From Bacillota bacterium (lineage in GTDB: Bacteria; Bacillota; Clostridia; Lachnospirales; Lachnospiraceae), in NCBI GenBank assembly GCA_023398615.1, contig JAEWSD010000126.1, positions 1 to 24,803 of the forward strand: 24,803 nt of DNA, in the 5' to 3' direction. The number at the start of each line of letters is the position of its first letter. Within the stretch, counting starts at the first letter, position 1. Positions 16,151 to 24,285 of the stretch are shown piece by piece. The position numbers were made by a program, and so were the translations under genes. Below the pieces are notes generated by a model. It saw nothing but the letters and a program-made list of their open reading frames with translations, ran no database searches and was not told where the DNA came from.

Positions 16151-17068
16151 TTACCGTTCATTTTTGAATTCTGTCTTTTTACGTTCCGGCAGCTGCGCCA
16201 GAATAATTGCCGCAAAGACAACGATACAGCCGATAAGCTCTTTTACGCTTAAGGTTTGCCGAAGAAAAATCCAGCCGCATATAACGGCAAATACGGATTC
16301 CAGGCTGCAAATAAGAGATGCAATGACAGGATTGATATGCTTCTGTGCAACGATCTGCAAGGTATAGGCAATACCGCTGGACAAAAGGCCCGCATACAGA
16401 ATCGGTATTCCGGAAGCTATAACGGCGCTTATCTGCGGCCGTTCTGTCAGAAGCATAGGGATACCGCTCAGAATTCCGCAAATAAACAGCTGTATGCAGG
16501 ACAGTCTTACACCGTCGGTAAGTGGTGAAAAATAATCGATGACCAGGATATGTATGGAAAAGAAAAAGGCGCACAGCAGTACATAGAAGTCACCCTTCCG
16601 TATGGACAGGTCTTCCGTCATCGTGATGAGATACAGTCCGACTGTTGCAAGAACCACACCTGCCCAGACCGCCGTCCGTACCCTTTTCTTCAGGAATATT
16701 CCAAGAAGCGGCACGATAACGATATACAGCGCGGTAATAAATCCGGCCTTTCCTACTGTAGTATACCTGATTCCGACTTGCTGCAGGGAGGAGGATACCG
16801 TCAGAACCAGGCCGCAGCATATCCCGCCTTTAAGAAGCACGCTTTTTTCGGAGGATGTCATTCTTCCCCTAATATTCTCTTTACCCTTTTGTCTGTCCAT
16901 CAGATAAATGACAGGAAGGAGGAATGCCCCTCCGATCAAAGAACGTACCGCATTAAACGTAAAAGGCCCAACATAGTTCATTCCGAGGCTTTGAGCCACA
17001 AAGGCCGAGCCCCATATGAAGGCCGTCAGTGCCAGCAATAGGCCGGCAAATACCTGCTTTTTGTCCAT
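16151..17068 (-). CDS. EamA/DMT family transporter
   Basis: 305-aa membrane protein with ten predicted helices in two EamA (PF00892) repeats (about 7-145 and 157-293), a short basic linker after helix 2 (MDRQKGKENIRGR) and a charged C-terminal tail (PERKKTEFKNER). Conserved EamA features are FIWGSAFVAQ near the N-terminus and the mirrored YTLQIVAQKHINPVIASLI in the second half. Family members carry amino acids, nucleotide sugars, sugar acids or other metabolites; the substrate cannot be read from sequence. Its ATG overlaps the stop of the dehydratase gene (TAATG), so the two proteins are made together. This suggests it moves the dehydratase substrate or product. Confidence 0.87.
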   Translation of the reverse strand: MDKKQVFAGLLLALTAFIWGSAFVAQSLGMNYVGPFTFNAVRSLIGGAFLLPVIYLMDRQKGKENIRGRMTSSEKSVLLKGGICCGLVLTVSSSLQQVGIRYTTVGKAGFITALYIVIVPLLGIFLKKRVRTAVWAGVVLATVGLYLITMTEDLSIRKGDFYVLLCAFFFSIHILVIDYFSPLTDGVRLSCIQLFICGILSGIPMLLTERPQISAVIASGIPILYAGLLSSGIAYTLQIVAQKHINPVIASLICSLESVFAVICGWIFLRQTLSVKELIGCIVVFAAIILAQLPERKKTEFKNER

Positions 17069-18783
17069 TATTTCATATATCCGCCCTTCATCGGCGATAC
17101 GGCATGCTCCGAATATATCTTAAGCGCACCTTTCTTGTACTTTGCCGGTTTAGGCTGCCAAAGGGCTTTCCTTTCCGCAAATATTGCAGCGATTTCGGCT
17201 TCCGTCATTTTAACCCCACGGATTCCGACAACCTTAAGAATCCTCCCGGGAATATCGATCTCGATCAAATCGCCCTCCTCTACGAGGGCAATCGGGCCGC
17301 CATCCGCAGCTTCCGGAGAAATATGTCCGATTGCAGGTCCTTTTGATGCCCCGGAGAACCTTCCGTCGGTCAGTAATGCTATAGAGGAACCGAGTGCCTG
17401 ATCGGAAGAGATCGCTTCCGTTGTATAGAACATCTCCGGCATTCCGCTTCCTTTCGGTCCCTCATACCGGATAATGACCGCATCACCGGGTTTAATTTCA
17501 TGTGTCAGGACGGCATGGATGGCATCCTCCTCACAATCAAACGGCCTTGCATTTAATACCGCCTGAAACATTTCCTTCGGAACGACAGTATGCTTAACCA
17601 CCGCACCTTCCGGGCAGAGATTGCCATACAGGATGGCAATGCTGCCGTCCTTACCGAACGGTTTATCGAAAGGACGGATGATATCTTCCCGTTTCAGTCC
17701 GACAGTATTCAAATATTTACCGCATTTATCATAAAAACCGTTTTTCTTTAATTCTTCCAGGTTTTCACCCAATGTCCTGCCGGTTACCGTCATGGCATCA
17801 AGATGAAGGAATTCCTTTATTTCCTCCATAATCGTCGGAACTCCGCCCGCATAGTAGAAATATTGTGCGGGCCATTCACCGGCAGGACGGATATTCAGCA
17901 GGTAGTGTGCCCCCCGGTTTAAACGGTCAAAGGTATCACAGTTAATCTCAATGCCGAATTCATGCGCAATCGCAGGCAGATGCAGCAGGGAATTTGTCGA
18001 GCCGGAGATGGCCGCATGTACCATGATTGCATTTTCAAACGAATCCAGGGTAACAATCCTGTCCGGGGTTAAATCATGCTCGGCCAGCCAGACGGCCTGT
18101 CTGCCGGCTTTCCTTGCAAATTCCCTGAGATCCGGACTGGTTGCCGGCATCAGCGCACTGCCCGGCAGCATAAGGCCCAGTGCTTCCGCCATGATCTGCA
18201 TGGTGGAAGCAGTCCCCATGAAGGAACAGGCACCGCAGGAAGGACAAGCATTATGCTTGTAAAAAGTAAGCTTTTCTTCCGTTATCTCGCCGCGCTCATA
18301 CATGGCGTTATACTTTCCGATCTGCTCAAGAGTGAGCAGATCCGGGCCTGCATCCATAACGCCTCCTGTTACCATTATAGATGGAATATTGACTCTTCCG
18401 ATCCCCATAAGATGGGCAGGCATACCTTTGTCGCAGCTTGCTATGAATACCCCTCCGTCAAAGGGCGTGGCATTCGCATGGATCTCTATCATATTTGCAA
18501 TCATATCCCTGGATACCAGGGAATAGTTAATCCCGTCATGTCCCTGTGATTCCCCGTCACATATATCCGTTGTAAAATATCTGGCACCGAATCCGCCCGC
18601 CTCCTTAATAGCCGCTCTTGCTTCCTCGACCAGCTCCAATAAATGTCCGCTGCCCGGATGACTGTCTCCGAAAGTACTTTCAATAATGATCTGCGGCTTT
18701 GACAGGTCTTCCACCTTCCAGCCCGTACCTAATCTTAAAGGGTCCAGTTCCGGCGCTACCTTTCTTAATTCCTGACTTCGCAT
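17068..18783 (-). CDS. IlvD/Edd family dehydratase, probably sugar-acid type
   Basis: 571-aa Fe-S dehydratase of the dihydroxy-acid/6-phosphogluconate dehydratase family, which removes water from a 2,3-dihydroxy acid to give a 2-keto acid. The cluster and Mg-site region shows ICDGESQGHDG (C75), SCDKG (C117) and CPSCGAC (C180, C183, C186), with SDQALGSS and LLTDGRFSGASKGPAIGHISPEA in the C-terminal swivelling domain. Where [2Fe-2S] members have P-C-N-x-H, this protein has HPGSGH (42-47), lacking that cysteine, so the cluster may be of the [4Fe-4S] type; that is inference. With a GntR regulator, sugar enzymes and a transporter around it and no ilv genes nearby, a sugar-acid dehydratase is more likely than a valine-pathway enzyme. 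AAGGAG lies 9 nt before the ATG. Confidence 0.85.
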   Translation of the reverse strand: MRSQELRKVAPELDPLRLGTGWKVEDLSKPQIIIESTFGDSHPGSGHLLELVEEARAAIKEAGGFGARYFTTDICDGESQGHDGINYSLVSRDMIANMIEIHANATPFDGGVFIASCDKGMPAHLMGIGRVNIPSIMVTGGVMDAGPDLLTLEQIGKYNAMYERGEITEEKLTFYKHNACPSCGACSFMGTASTMQIMAEALGLMLPGSALMPATSPDLREFARKAGRQAVWLAEHDLTPDRIVTLDSFENAIMVHAAISGSTNSLLHLPAIAHEFGIEINCDTFDRLNRGAHYLLNIRPAGEWPAQYFYYAGGVPTIMEEIKEFLHLDAMTVTGRTLGENLEELKKNGFYDKCGKYLNTVGLKREDIIRPFDKPFGKDGSIAILYGNLCPEGAVVKHTVVPKEMFQAVLNARPFDCEEDAIHAVLTHEIKPGDAVIIRYEGPKGSGMPEMFYTTEAISSDQALGSSIALLTDGRFSGASKGPAIGHISPEAADGGPIALVEEGDLIEIDIPGRILKVVGIRGVKMTEAEIAAIFAERKALWQPKPAKYKKGALKIYSEHAVSPMKGGYMK

Positions 18784-18827
18784 CCTGATTTTCTCCTTGC
18801 ACTATGTTCTAATATTTCAATAATGCC

Positions 18828-18876
18828 ATTATAAACGGCACAATAATAGGTGTGAAGAAGCCTTCCCTCACACCTA
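18828..18876 (-). promoter_or_regulatory. ilvD-like gene promoter with overlapping dyad operator
   Basis: Minus strand: -35 TTCACA (18856-18851), 17 nt, -10 TATAAT (18833-18828). A 9-bp inverted repeat TAGGTGTGA/TCACACCTA (18847-18855/18868-18876, 12-nt spacer) covers the -35 box and is well placed for repression. The GntR protein encoded upstream is the obvious candidate. As RNA the same repeat would be a hairpin in readthrough transcripts. Confidence 0.55.
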
Positions 18877-18938
18877 CATTCTACTATTAATTAACTTCCA
18901 AAACAACTGATATATTAATTTAATTCGGCCTTTTACAG

Positions 18939-18963
18939 AAAAACGCCGGATGAAACCGCAGCG
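18939..18963 (-). terminator. Possible terminator after the GntR gene
   Basis: Minus strand, directly after the stop codon: CGC-TG-CGG pairs with CCG-GCG around the loop TTTCAT and is followed by TTTTT. The stem has a 2-nt bulge, so strength is moderate. Confidence 0.45.
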
Positions 18964-19677
18964 TTACATGGTAAAATAAGTCGGATACAACGAGAGCATT
19001 TTGTTAAAATCCTTCTTATAGGCTCCAATATGCTTATCATAGAAGCTTTCGATGTCGTCCTGCGCACCTACTCCAAGCATCATAAACTGGTACAGGACTT
19101 TATGGTCATCCCGGAACTGCTTCCTGTCTCCCGACATCAGGATGGTATCCATGTGGCGGACCCGATCAAAATCCGAACACACATTTTTAACCATACTCCA
19201 TATATGGGATTTATTTGCCGCCTCATATATCATCCCATGAAATTCGTCATCCAATGCAAAATACTCATCGACCTCATCCGAATGAGACAGTATTTCCGTC
19301 TGTTTCTCCAGATTGTCTTTCATAAGCCGTAATAATTCCGGCGAAACCGTACCGGCCACCTGACGAATTATCGTAGGTTCAAGCACGTTCCGTAAAAAGT
19401 ACCCCTCCCTCATCATTTCCAGATTCACCAATGAAACCTTCGAACTGCTCTGCGGCAGGACATCTACAAGATAATTTTCCTTTAACATTAAAACAGCTTC
19501 GTGAACCGGAGTTCTGCTGATACTAAGCAGCTGTGCTATTTCACTTTCCTTTATTACCTCGCCCGGAAGCATCCGGAGGCTCATAATATTATAACGCAAT
19601 AGTCTGAATACATATTCCCTGTTATTCTCTGAATCTTTTTTCTTAATTATTTTCAGATTATCCAATGATATAAACAT
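18964..19677 (-). CDS. GntR family regulator, FadR/FCD subfamily
   Basis: 237 aa. The N-terminal winged helix (about 20-85) includes LPGEVIKESEIAQLLSISRT and PVHEAVLMLKENYLV, the GntR recognition region. The C-terminal FCD domain (about 90-225) is all-helical and keeps the metal-site pattern D143/D144, H147 (LDDEFH), H192 (DDHKVL) and H216 (DKHIGAY). FCD regulators generally repress carboxylate or sugar-acid genes until the metabolite binds. Placed between the TIM-barrel gene and the dehydratase, it probably controls the dehydratase-transporter pair, whose promoter carries a 9-bp dyad. It has its own full-consensus promoter and GAGGGG ahead of the ATG. Confidence 0.9.
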   Translation of the reverse strand: MFISLDNLKIIKKKDSENNREYVFRLLRYNIMSLRMLPGEVIKESEIAQLLSISRTPVHEAVLMLKENYLVDVLPQSSSKVSLVNLEMMREGYFLRNVLEPTIIRQVAGTVSPELLRLMKDNLEKQTEILSHSDEVDEYFALDDEFHGMIYEAANKSHIWSMVKNVCSDFDRVRHMDTILMSGDRKQFRDDHKVLYQFMMLGVGAQDDIESFYDKHIGAYKKDFNKMLSLYPTYFTM

Positions 19678-19711
19678 AAACCGACCCCTCAGTAGTTATT
19701 TTTTCGCGATA

Positions 19712-19740
19712 ATTATATCATTGGAATCAAAAATTGTCAA
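19712..19740 (-). promoter_or_regulatory. Full-consensus SigA promoter of the GntR gene
   Basis: Minus strand: TTGACA (19740-19735), 17 nt, TATAAT (19717-19712), a perfect match at both boxes. The palindrome TTAATATATTAA (19743-19754) lies just upstream. ACCGACCC (19680-19687) and GGGTCGGT (19773-19780) flank the region as an 8-bp inverted repeat. Such a strong promoter for a regulator suggests autorepression. Confidence 0.8.
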
Positions 19741-19789
19741 TTTTAATATATTAATGGAAATTATTGCAGGAAGGGTCGGTCTTTTGCCA

Positions 19790-20506
19790 TCATATGCGGC
19801 TTAAATAATCATAATCGTTCTTTATGCTGTCCCATACCGGTTTGTCAAATTCCTCGTGTTCGACTATGAAATATCTGGCATATTTTGAAGCCTCTTTGAT
19901 CTTCCTCATGTCGATGATCCCGTCCCCGGCATCCACATTTGCCATATCCGCATTGATCTGTTTCATGTGGATCAGCTCGATTTTTTTGCCCCACCTGTTT
20001 ATATATTCAACCGGATCTACTCCCGCATAAACCAGCCAGAACACATCAAGTTCAAGAATAACATTGTCATTGGTGTTTTCCGCTATGATGTCCAAAATAT
20101 ATTTTCCGTCGATCCGGTTGAATTCGAAATTATGATTGTGGTAGCCGATCCTGACATTCGCTTTCCTTGCTATGTCCGCGCAGGAATTGAGAATTCTTAT
20201 CAGCTTATCCACTTCTTCCCTGGTATCAAGCTTTGCCCAGGGGCAAATGATATACTTTGAACCGAGGGTTTTGCACAGTTGAAGTTCTTCCGCAAAAGCT
20301 TCCGCAAAAACCGGCAAGCCGCAATGGCACCCCACGGAGTACAAATGGTTCGCCCTTAACAGTTCTGCCGCTTCCTCCGCGGTAAGCCCCCCGTACCCGG
20401 CGAACTCCACGCCTTTGTATCCGATTTCCGCAACATGCTTTATTGCTTCCCTGAAATTCTTTTTTGTTTCTTCATGAATTGAATAAAGCTGTAATGATAC
20501 TTCCAT
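19790..20506 (-). CDS. TIM-barrel sugar phosphate isomerase/epimerase
   Basis: 238-aa xylose-isomerase-like TIM barrel (AP_endonuc_2, PF01261). Metal and substrate residues of the family are visible on successive strands: GYHNHNFEF (H123-H125), ELDVFW (E152, D154, W157), IHMKQI (H180, K182) and VEHEEFD (E216, E218/E219). Members isomerise or epimerise sugars, dehydrate inososes, or cleave 3-keto-glycosides; the exact reaction cannot be assigned. It follows the Gfo/Idh dehydrogenase by 17 nt in the same operon, a pairing used when a dehydrogenase makes a keto-sugar that a TIM-barrel partner then processes. GAGG sits 8 nt before the ATG. Confidence 0.85.
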   Translation of the reverse strand: MEVSLQLYSIHEETKKNFREAIKHVAEIGYKGVEFAGYGGLTAEEAAELLRANHLYSVGCHCGLPVFAEAFAEELQLCKTLGSKYIICPWAKLDTREEVDKLIRILNSCADIARKANVRIGYHNHNFEFNRIDGKYILDIIAENTNDNVILELDVFWLVYAGVDPVEYINRWGKKIELIHMKQINADMANVDAGDGIIDMRKIKEASKYARYFIVEHEEFDKPVWDSIKNDYDYLSRI

Positions 20507-20523
20507 ATTAACATCCTCTTCTC

Positions 20524-21606
20524 TTAGTCAAAGTATACCGGCTGTCCGGTTGCGGCAGACACATAGATAGCTTCCAGTATCTCCGATACCACGCAGGCCT
20601 GTTCCGGTTTTACGACGACCTCGGTATCATTCTTTACGGCATTAATCCACCGTCTGGCCTCAGCCTCGGCAGGATTGCCGGATATTCCTTCATAGAATGC
20701 TACGCCGCCGCTTGACAGATCCGGTGTAACTTCTACCAGTCGGTTAAACTCACATTTATTGATCGAAACCCCGTTCTTTATCTGAGCACCCGCATCCGTA
20801 CCGCAAAGAACGGTACTGCCTTCCTGAATCGGCTCAATGGTGTTAAGTGCCCAACTGGATTCCAGAACGATGGTAGCTCCGTTTTTCATAACAATAAATC
20901 CAAAAGCGGAATCCTCAAGGGTATTCTCTTCAGGCTTCCAGCCTCCCCAAGGATTGCCGCACTCCGGATTGTTTACTTTCTTATATTTGGTACCGACAAC
21001 CATTTTCGGTTCATAATTATTCATCAGATATAACGTAAGGTCCAGCGAATGGGTTCCGATATCAATCAGCGGTCCGCCGCCCTGCTCATATTCACTTAAG
21101 AATACGCCCCAGTTCGGAGTTCCTCTTCTCCTTACGGCATAGGCTTTTGCAAAATAGATTTCACCCAAATCTCCTCTTTCGATCACATCCTTAAGATAAA
21201 TTGCCTCCGGTTTATGCCTGTGCTGGTACCCAATCGTCAATTTCTTACCTGTTTCCTTTGCCGCTTCTACCATTCTTCTTGCATCGGCAGCTGTCTTAGC
21301 CATCGGCTTTTCACACATAACGTGCTTTCCGGCATGAAGTGCATCAATCGTAAGCGGAGCATGCGTACGGTTTGGTGTGCATACATGAATTACCTCTATC
21401 TCCGTATCCTTTAACATTTCCCTGTAATCGGTGTAAACCTTGGCATTCGGCGCACCATACTGTTCTTTTGCTTTTTGTGCTTTCTCTTCTATCAAGTCGC
21501 AAAAAGCTGCCATTTCCACATCATTCAGCTTGCTTAAAGAAGGCATATGCTTACCGTTTGCAATTCCTCCGCATCCAATGATACCGACTTTAACTTTCTT
21601 CTCCAT
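20524..21606 (-). CDS. Gfo/Idh/MocA family NAD(P)-dependent sugar oxidoreductase
   Basis: About 360 aa, standard family length. The N-terminal Rossmann domain has GIIGCGGIA (about residues 8-16), CTPNRTHAPL and the family lysine motif CEKP (E99-K100-P101). The C-terminal alpha/beta domain has GGGPLIDIGTHSLDLTLYL with the catalytic-type D182 and H186. It oxidises or reduces a sugar, inositol or glycoside hydroxyl with NAD(P). The open frame begins at ATG 21615, which directly abuts GGAG. ATG 21606, 9 nt after GGAG, is the better start. It is first in the minus-strand operon with the TIM-barrel gene and diverges from araC. Confidence 0.88.
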   Translation of the reverse strand: MEKKVKVGIIGCGGIANGKHMPSLSKLNDVEMAAFCDLIEEKAQKAKEQYGAPNAKVYTDYREMLKDTEIEVIHVCTPNRTHAPLTIDALHAGKHVMCEKPMAKTAADARRMVEAAKETGKKLTIGYQHRHKPEAIYLKDVIERGDLGEIYFAKAYAVRRRGTPNWGVFLSEYEQGGGPLIDIGTHSLDLTLYLMNNYEPKMVVGTKYKKVNNPECGNPWGGWKPEENTLEDSAFGFIVMKNGATIVLESSWALNTIEPIQEGSTVLCGTDAGAQIKNGVSINKCEFNRLVEVTPDLSSGGVAFYEGISGNPAEAEARRWINAVKNDTEVVVKPEQACVVSEILEAIYVSAATGQPVYFD

Positions 21607-21665
21607 ACTATCCATCTCCTTTATCTGTCTAAATTTGTAAGGTTTGCTGGCATATTAAAATATAG

Positions 21666-21691
21666 CACATGAACGCATCATGTGATATAAT
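21666..21691 (+). promoter_or_regulatory. Divergent-region dyad operator and araC extended -10 promoter
   Basis: A perfect 19-bp dyad CACATGA-N5-TCATGTG (21666-21684) lies between the Gfo/Idh and araC genes. Two bases on, TATAAT (21686-21691) preceded by TGA forms an extended -10 box for araC; no good -35 is seen. A protein on the dyad would block araC transcription and could affect the divergent operon. The TATATT on the minus strand at 21658-21663 may serve the Gfo/Idh gene. Confidence 0.55.
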
Positions 21692-21769
21692 AACTTAACG
21701 ATAAAATATCAATAGTTTGTCATTTTATTACAAGCTAAGATGTCCTGTATTCTGAGGGAGGGTATTATA

Positions 21770-22732
21770 ATGATGCAGTCCTATTATATAGAACCGAAGA
21801 AAAAATATGGGGAAATTCCTTTTCAATTCAGTGTACATACCCAGGAAACCGCCGGTCCGGAAACTATGGCCTATGCCCACATCCATGACTATATTGAGAT
21901 ATTATATGCGGTCTCCGGAGAATTCCGGATCCTGTTAAACGCCAGGAATTATTATTTTGGCACAGGTGACATGGTTCTCATTAATTCAAATGAAATACAT
22001 AATATAATATCTTTGTCCGGGGGACTTAACAAATATATTGTTATTAAGTTTGAGCCGGAGATGCTTTATACTACCTCGCAGTCACTTTTTGAGATAAAAT
22101 ATGTCATGCCTTTCGTTTTGACGGAATCTACCCATCAAAAGGTATTCAGGAAGGAAGAGATTGAAGATACCGTAGTAAAAGGGCTTGTTTACAGGATTTA
22201 TGACGAATATACAGATAAAAATTACGGATATGAACTGGCCATACGGGCAAATATATTTAATTTATTCCTATTTATATTAAGGCGCTGGAATTCACAGAAT
22301 GTGGATTTAAATATCAGACAGGTTATTGATAAAGAACGGATCCAATGGCTGCAAACCGTATTCGACTATGTAGACAATAACTACCAGCTTGATATTACCT
22401 CTTTTGATATGGCAAGTATCTGTAATCTCAGCTATAGCTATTTTTCCCGGCTGTTTAAAAAGATTATGAAAAGGGGCTTCCGGGATTATCTGAATTATGC
22501 CCGGATAACGAAAGCAGAAAAGCTTCTTACTACCTCCAACATGAATATTACTGAGATTGCAATGGCAGTGGGATTTTCGACCTCCAGCTATTTTATCCAG
22601 CAGTTTAAGCATTATAAGGATGTCTCTCCGAATAAGTTCCGTATGTCTTTCCTTCAGGACCAGGGCGCCAATCATCCGTTGGCGCCTGGAACTGTTACTG
22701 CTTCCGATCATTATCCTTCTGCCTGCCGGTGA
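21770..22732 (+). CDS. AraC family regulator with N-terminal cupin domain
   Basis: About 320 aa. The N-terminal cupin-like sensor (about 20-110) has HIHDYIEILYAVSGEF and the GDMVLINSNEIH turn typical of sugar-sensing AraC proteins. The C-terminal double helix-turn-helix (about 195-295) has DMASICNLSYSYFSRLFKK, then ITEIAMAVGFSTSSYFIQQF and the closing F-K...G/S-P-x-K-F/Y-R element. The open frame starts at 21740, but GAGGGAGG ends 7 nt before ATG 21770 (with ATG 21773 next). It diverges from the Gfo/Idh-TIM-barrel operon, its likely target, probably as an activator. The last 25 or so residues lie beyond the normal domain end and overlap the convergent permease gene. Confidence 0.88.
   Translation: MMQSYYIEPKKKYGEIPFQFSVHTQETAGPETMAYAHIHDYIEILYAVSGEFRILLNARNYYFGTGDMVLINSNEIHNIISLSGGLNKYIVIKFEPEMLYTTSQSLFEIKYVMPFVLTESTHQKVFRKEEIEDTVVKGLVYRIYDEYTDKNYGYELAIRANIFNLFLFILRRWNSQNVDLNIRQVIDKERIQWLQTVFDYVDNNYQLDITSFDMASICNLSYSYFSRLFKKIMKRGFRDYLNYARITKAEKLLTTSNMNITEIAMAVGFSTSSYFIQQFKHYKDVSPNKFRMSFLQDQGANHPLAPGTVTASDHYPSACR
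22660..22689. terminator. Strong GC hairpin at converging 3' ends
   Basis: CCAGGGCGCCAA (22660-22671) pairs with TTGGCGCCTGG (22679-22689) around a 7-nt loop, with one bulged G. It lies in the final codons of araC and 5 nt after the permease stop on the other strand. No U-run follows on either strand, so it may protect 3' ends or slow polymerase rather than act as a standard intrinsic terminator. Confidence 0.45.
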
Positions 22733-24164
22733 CCGCTTTTTTGTCAGCCGACAGTTCTTCGGAGAATTCGGCAGACAATCCGGATCGGTACTCTTTACCG
22801 TATTTTCTTAACATTCTGTCTTTCTGCATGGTTCTGAATTTTATAGCCGTATAGGCTATTATATATAGAAGGGTAATTGCCAGACCGGCAATAAAACCGT
22901 AGCCCTGTCCGGGAATTAAAGGCATACTGAGTATAATAGCAATTAAACTGATTAATACGATTAAGGAGGAATACGGATAACCGCGAACCTTGCATTTACC
23001 TCCCGGACATCCGTTCTTCTTACGGAAACGTATATGGGTTGCTACGATTACCAGATAAGTAAAAAGAAGAGAGTACCCTCCGGAGCTGACCAGGAACAAA
23101 TAAACCCTGGGAAGCAGCAGTCCGGATCCCAACCCGGCCAACATTGCCAAACCCGAAAAAAGGATTCCGCGGTAAGGCACATCCTGTTTATCCTTAAGCC
23201 ATACGGGAGCCTGCCCCGCATCCGCAAGGGAACGCATCATCCTTCCAAGACCAAACATAGCGGCTAACATGGTTGAGAGAATAGCTGTAATCAGAACCAG
23301 ATTAATGGCTGTTCCGGCCCAGCCCATTCCCCATCTGTTAAGGGCTGCCACCATAGGGCTGATCGTTTCGTTAAGTTCTGCGGTCGGTATGAGAGGCAGC
23401 AGCGCCGCAACAGATAAAACATAAAAACCGACCAGGCAGATTACCGTATAATTAATGGCCCTCGGTACTGTTTCTTCGGGATTCTCAGCTTCCGAGGATG
23501 CTAATCCGATCACTTCGAATCCGGCATAGGAAAACATTACGAGAAGCATACTTCCGGCTATCCCTTTGATGCCTCCGGGAGTGATAGCTTCCTTTGCAAG
23601 TTCGCCGGAACCGATTGAGGCGATCCCCGGTATCAGCCCGATTATAAGGAGAAGCGCAAGGATGATGAAAGCGGCAATTGCACCCACCTTGACAATCGAC
23701 AGGCCGCTTTCGAGTTTACTTAACTTATCGGCGCCCAACAGATTAAGTAAAGTAACGGTAATTATAATAACACCGCCCATGATTGAAATAGGTATATTAG
23801 GGAACCATTGGCGGATCAGAATGGAAACCGCCGTTGCTTCACTCGACATGGCTAAAACCATACCGGTCCAGTATACCCACCCGACGACAAAACCGGCGCC
23901 CGGCCCATATGCTTCGGTCGCATAGGTACGAAAGGAACCTGCTGCCGGATTGGATACCGTCATTTCGGACAGTGCAAAAAGTATAAAATAAACTAAAGCC
24001 CCGCCTATTATAAAGGATAACAGGATAGATGGCCCGGCAGCCTCAATTGCTACCGAAGAACCCAGAAAAAAGGAACCACCAATTACTGTTCCCAAAGCCA
24101 TCATCATAAGCTGCCAGGCAGACAAGCCCTTTTCTTTTGTTTTTGAATTACTCTTCCTGTTCAT
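22695..24164 (-). CDS. APC superfamily amino acid permease
   Basis: 489-aa permease with about 12 membrane helices. The first helix has the substrate-binding unwound motif GTVIGGSFFLGSS (about 25-37), followed by helix 2 and EMTVSNPAAGSFRTYA. TM3 to TM5 contain YGPGAGFVVGWVYWTG and MLVMFSYAGFEVIGLASSEAENP, hallmark AAT-type (TC 2.A.3.1) sequence. It ends in a charged cytoplasmic tail of about 45 residues (KFRTMQKDRMLRKYG onwards). It imports an amino acid or amine with H+; the substrate is not predictable. Its 3' end overlaps the convergent araC gene by 38 bp. The ribosome site is modest (AGGA/AAGG within 13 nt of the ATG), and the 121-nt gap upstream holds no clear promoter. Confidence 0.9.
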   Translation of the reverse strand: MNRKSNSKTKEKGLSAWQLMMMALGTVIGGSFFLGSSVAIEAAGPSILLSFIIGGALVYFILFALSEMTVSNPAAGSFRTYATEAYGPGAGFVVGWVYWTGMVLAMSSEATAVSILIRQWFPNIPISIMGGVIIITVTLLNLLGADKLSKLESGLSIVKVGAIAAFIILALLLIIGLIPGIASIGSGELAKEAITPGGIKGIAGSMLLVMFSYAGFEVIGLASSEAENPEETVPRAINYTVICLVGFYVLSVAALLPLIPTAELNETISPMVAALNRWGMGWAGTAINLVLITAILSTMLAAMFGLGRMMRSLADAGQAPVWLKDKQDVPYRGILFSGLAMLAGLGSGLLLPRVYLFLVSSGGYSLLFTYLVIVATHIRFRKKNGCPGGKCKVRGYPYSSLIVLISLIAIILSMPLIPGQGYGFIAGLAITLLYIIAYTAIKFRTMQKDRMLRKYGKEYRSGLSAEFSEELSADKKAVTGRQKDNDRKQ

Positions 24165-24285
24165 TCGCCTTATTCCTGCTGGAGAAGCTGTTTCTTAAAG
24201 CACTGACAACAGCCTCTTCCATATTAAATGTGTAACGGTTACCAGACTATTATTCCAATATCCCGGTATAATATTCTGCCTTATG

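Noticed and set aside
17068..18783. Valine/isoleucine pathway ilvD
   Set aside because: No other branched-chain genes nearby, sugar-catabolism context and altered motif around residues 42-47; family level call is safer.
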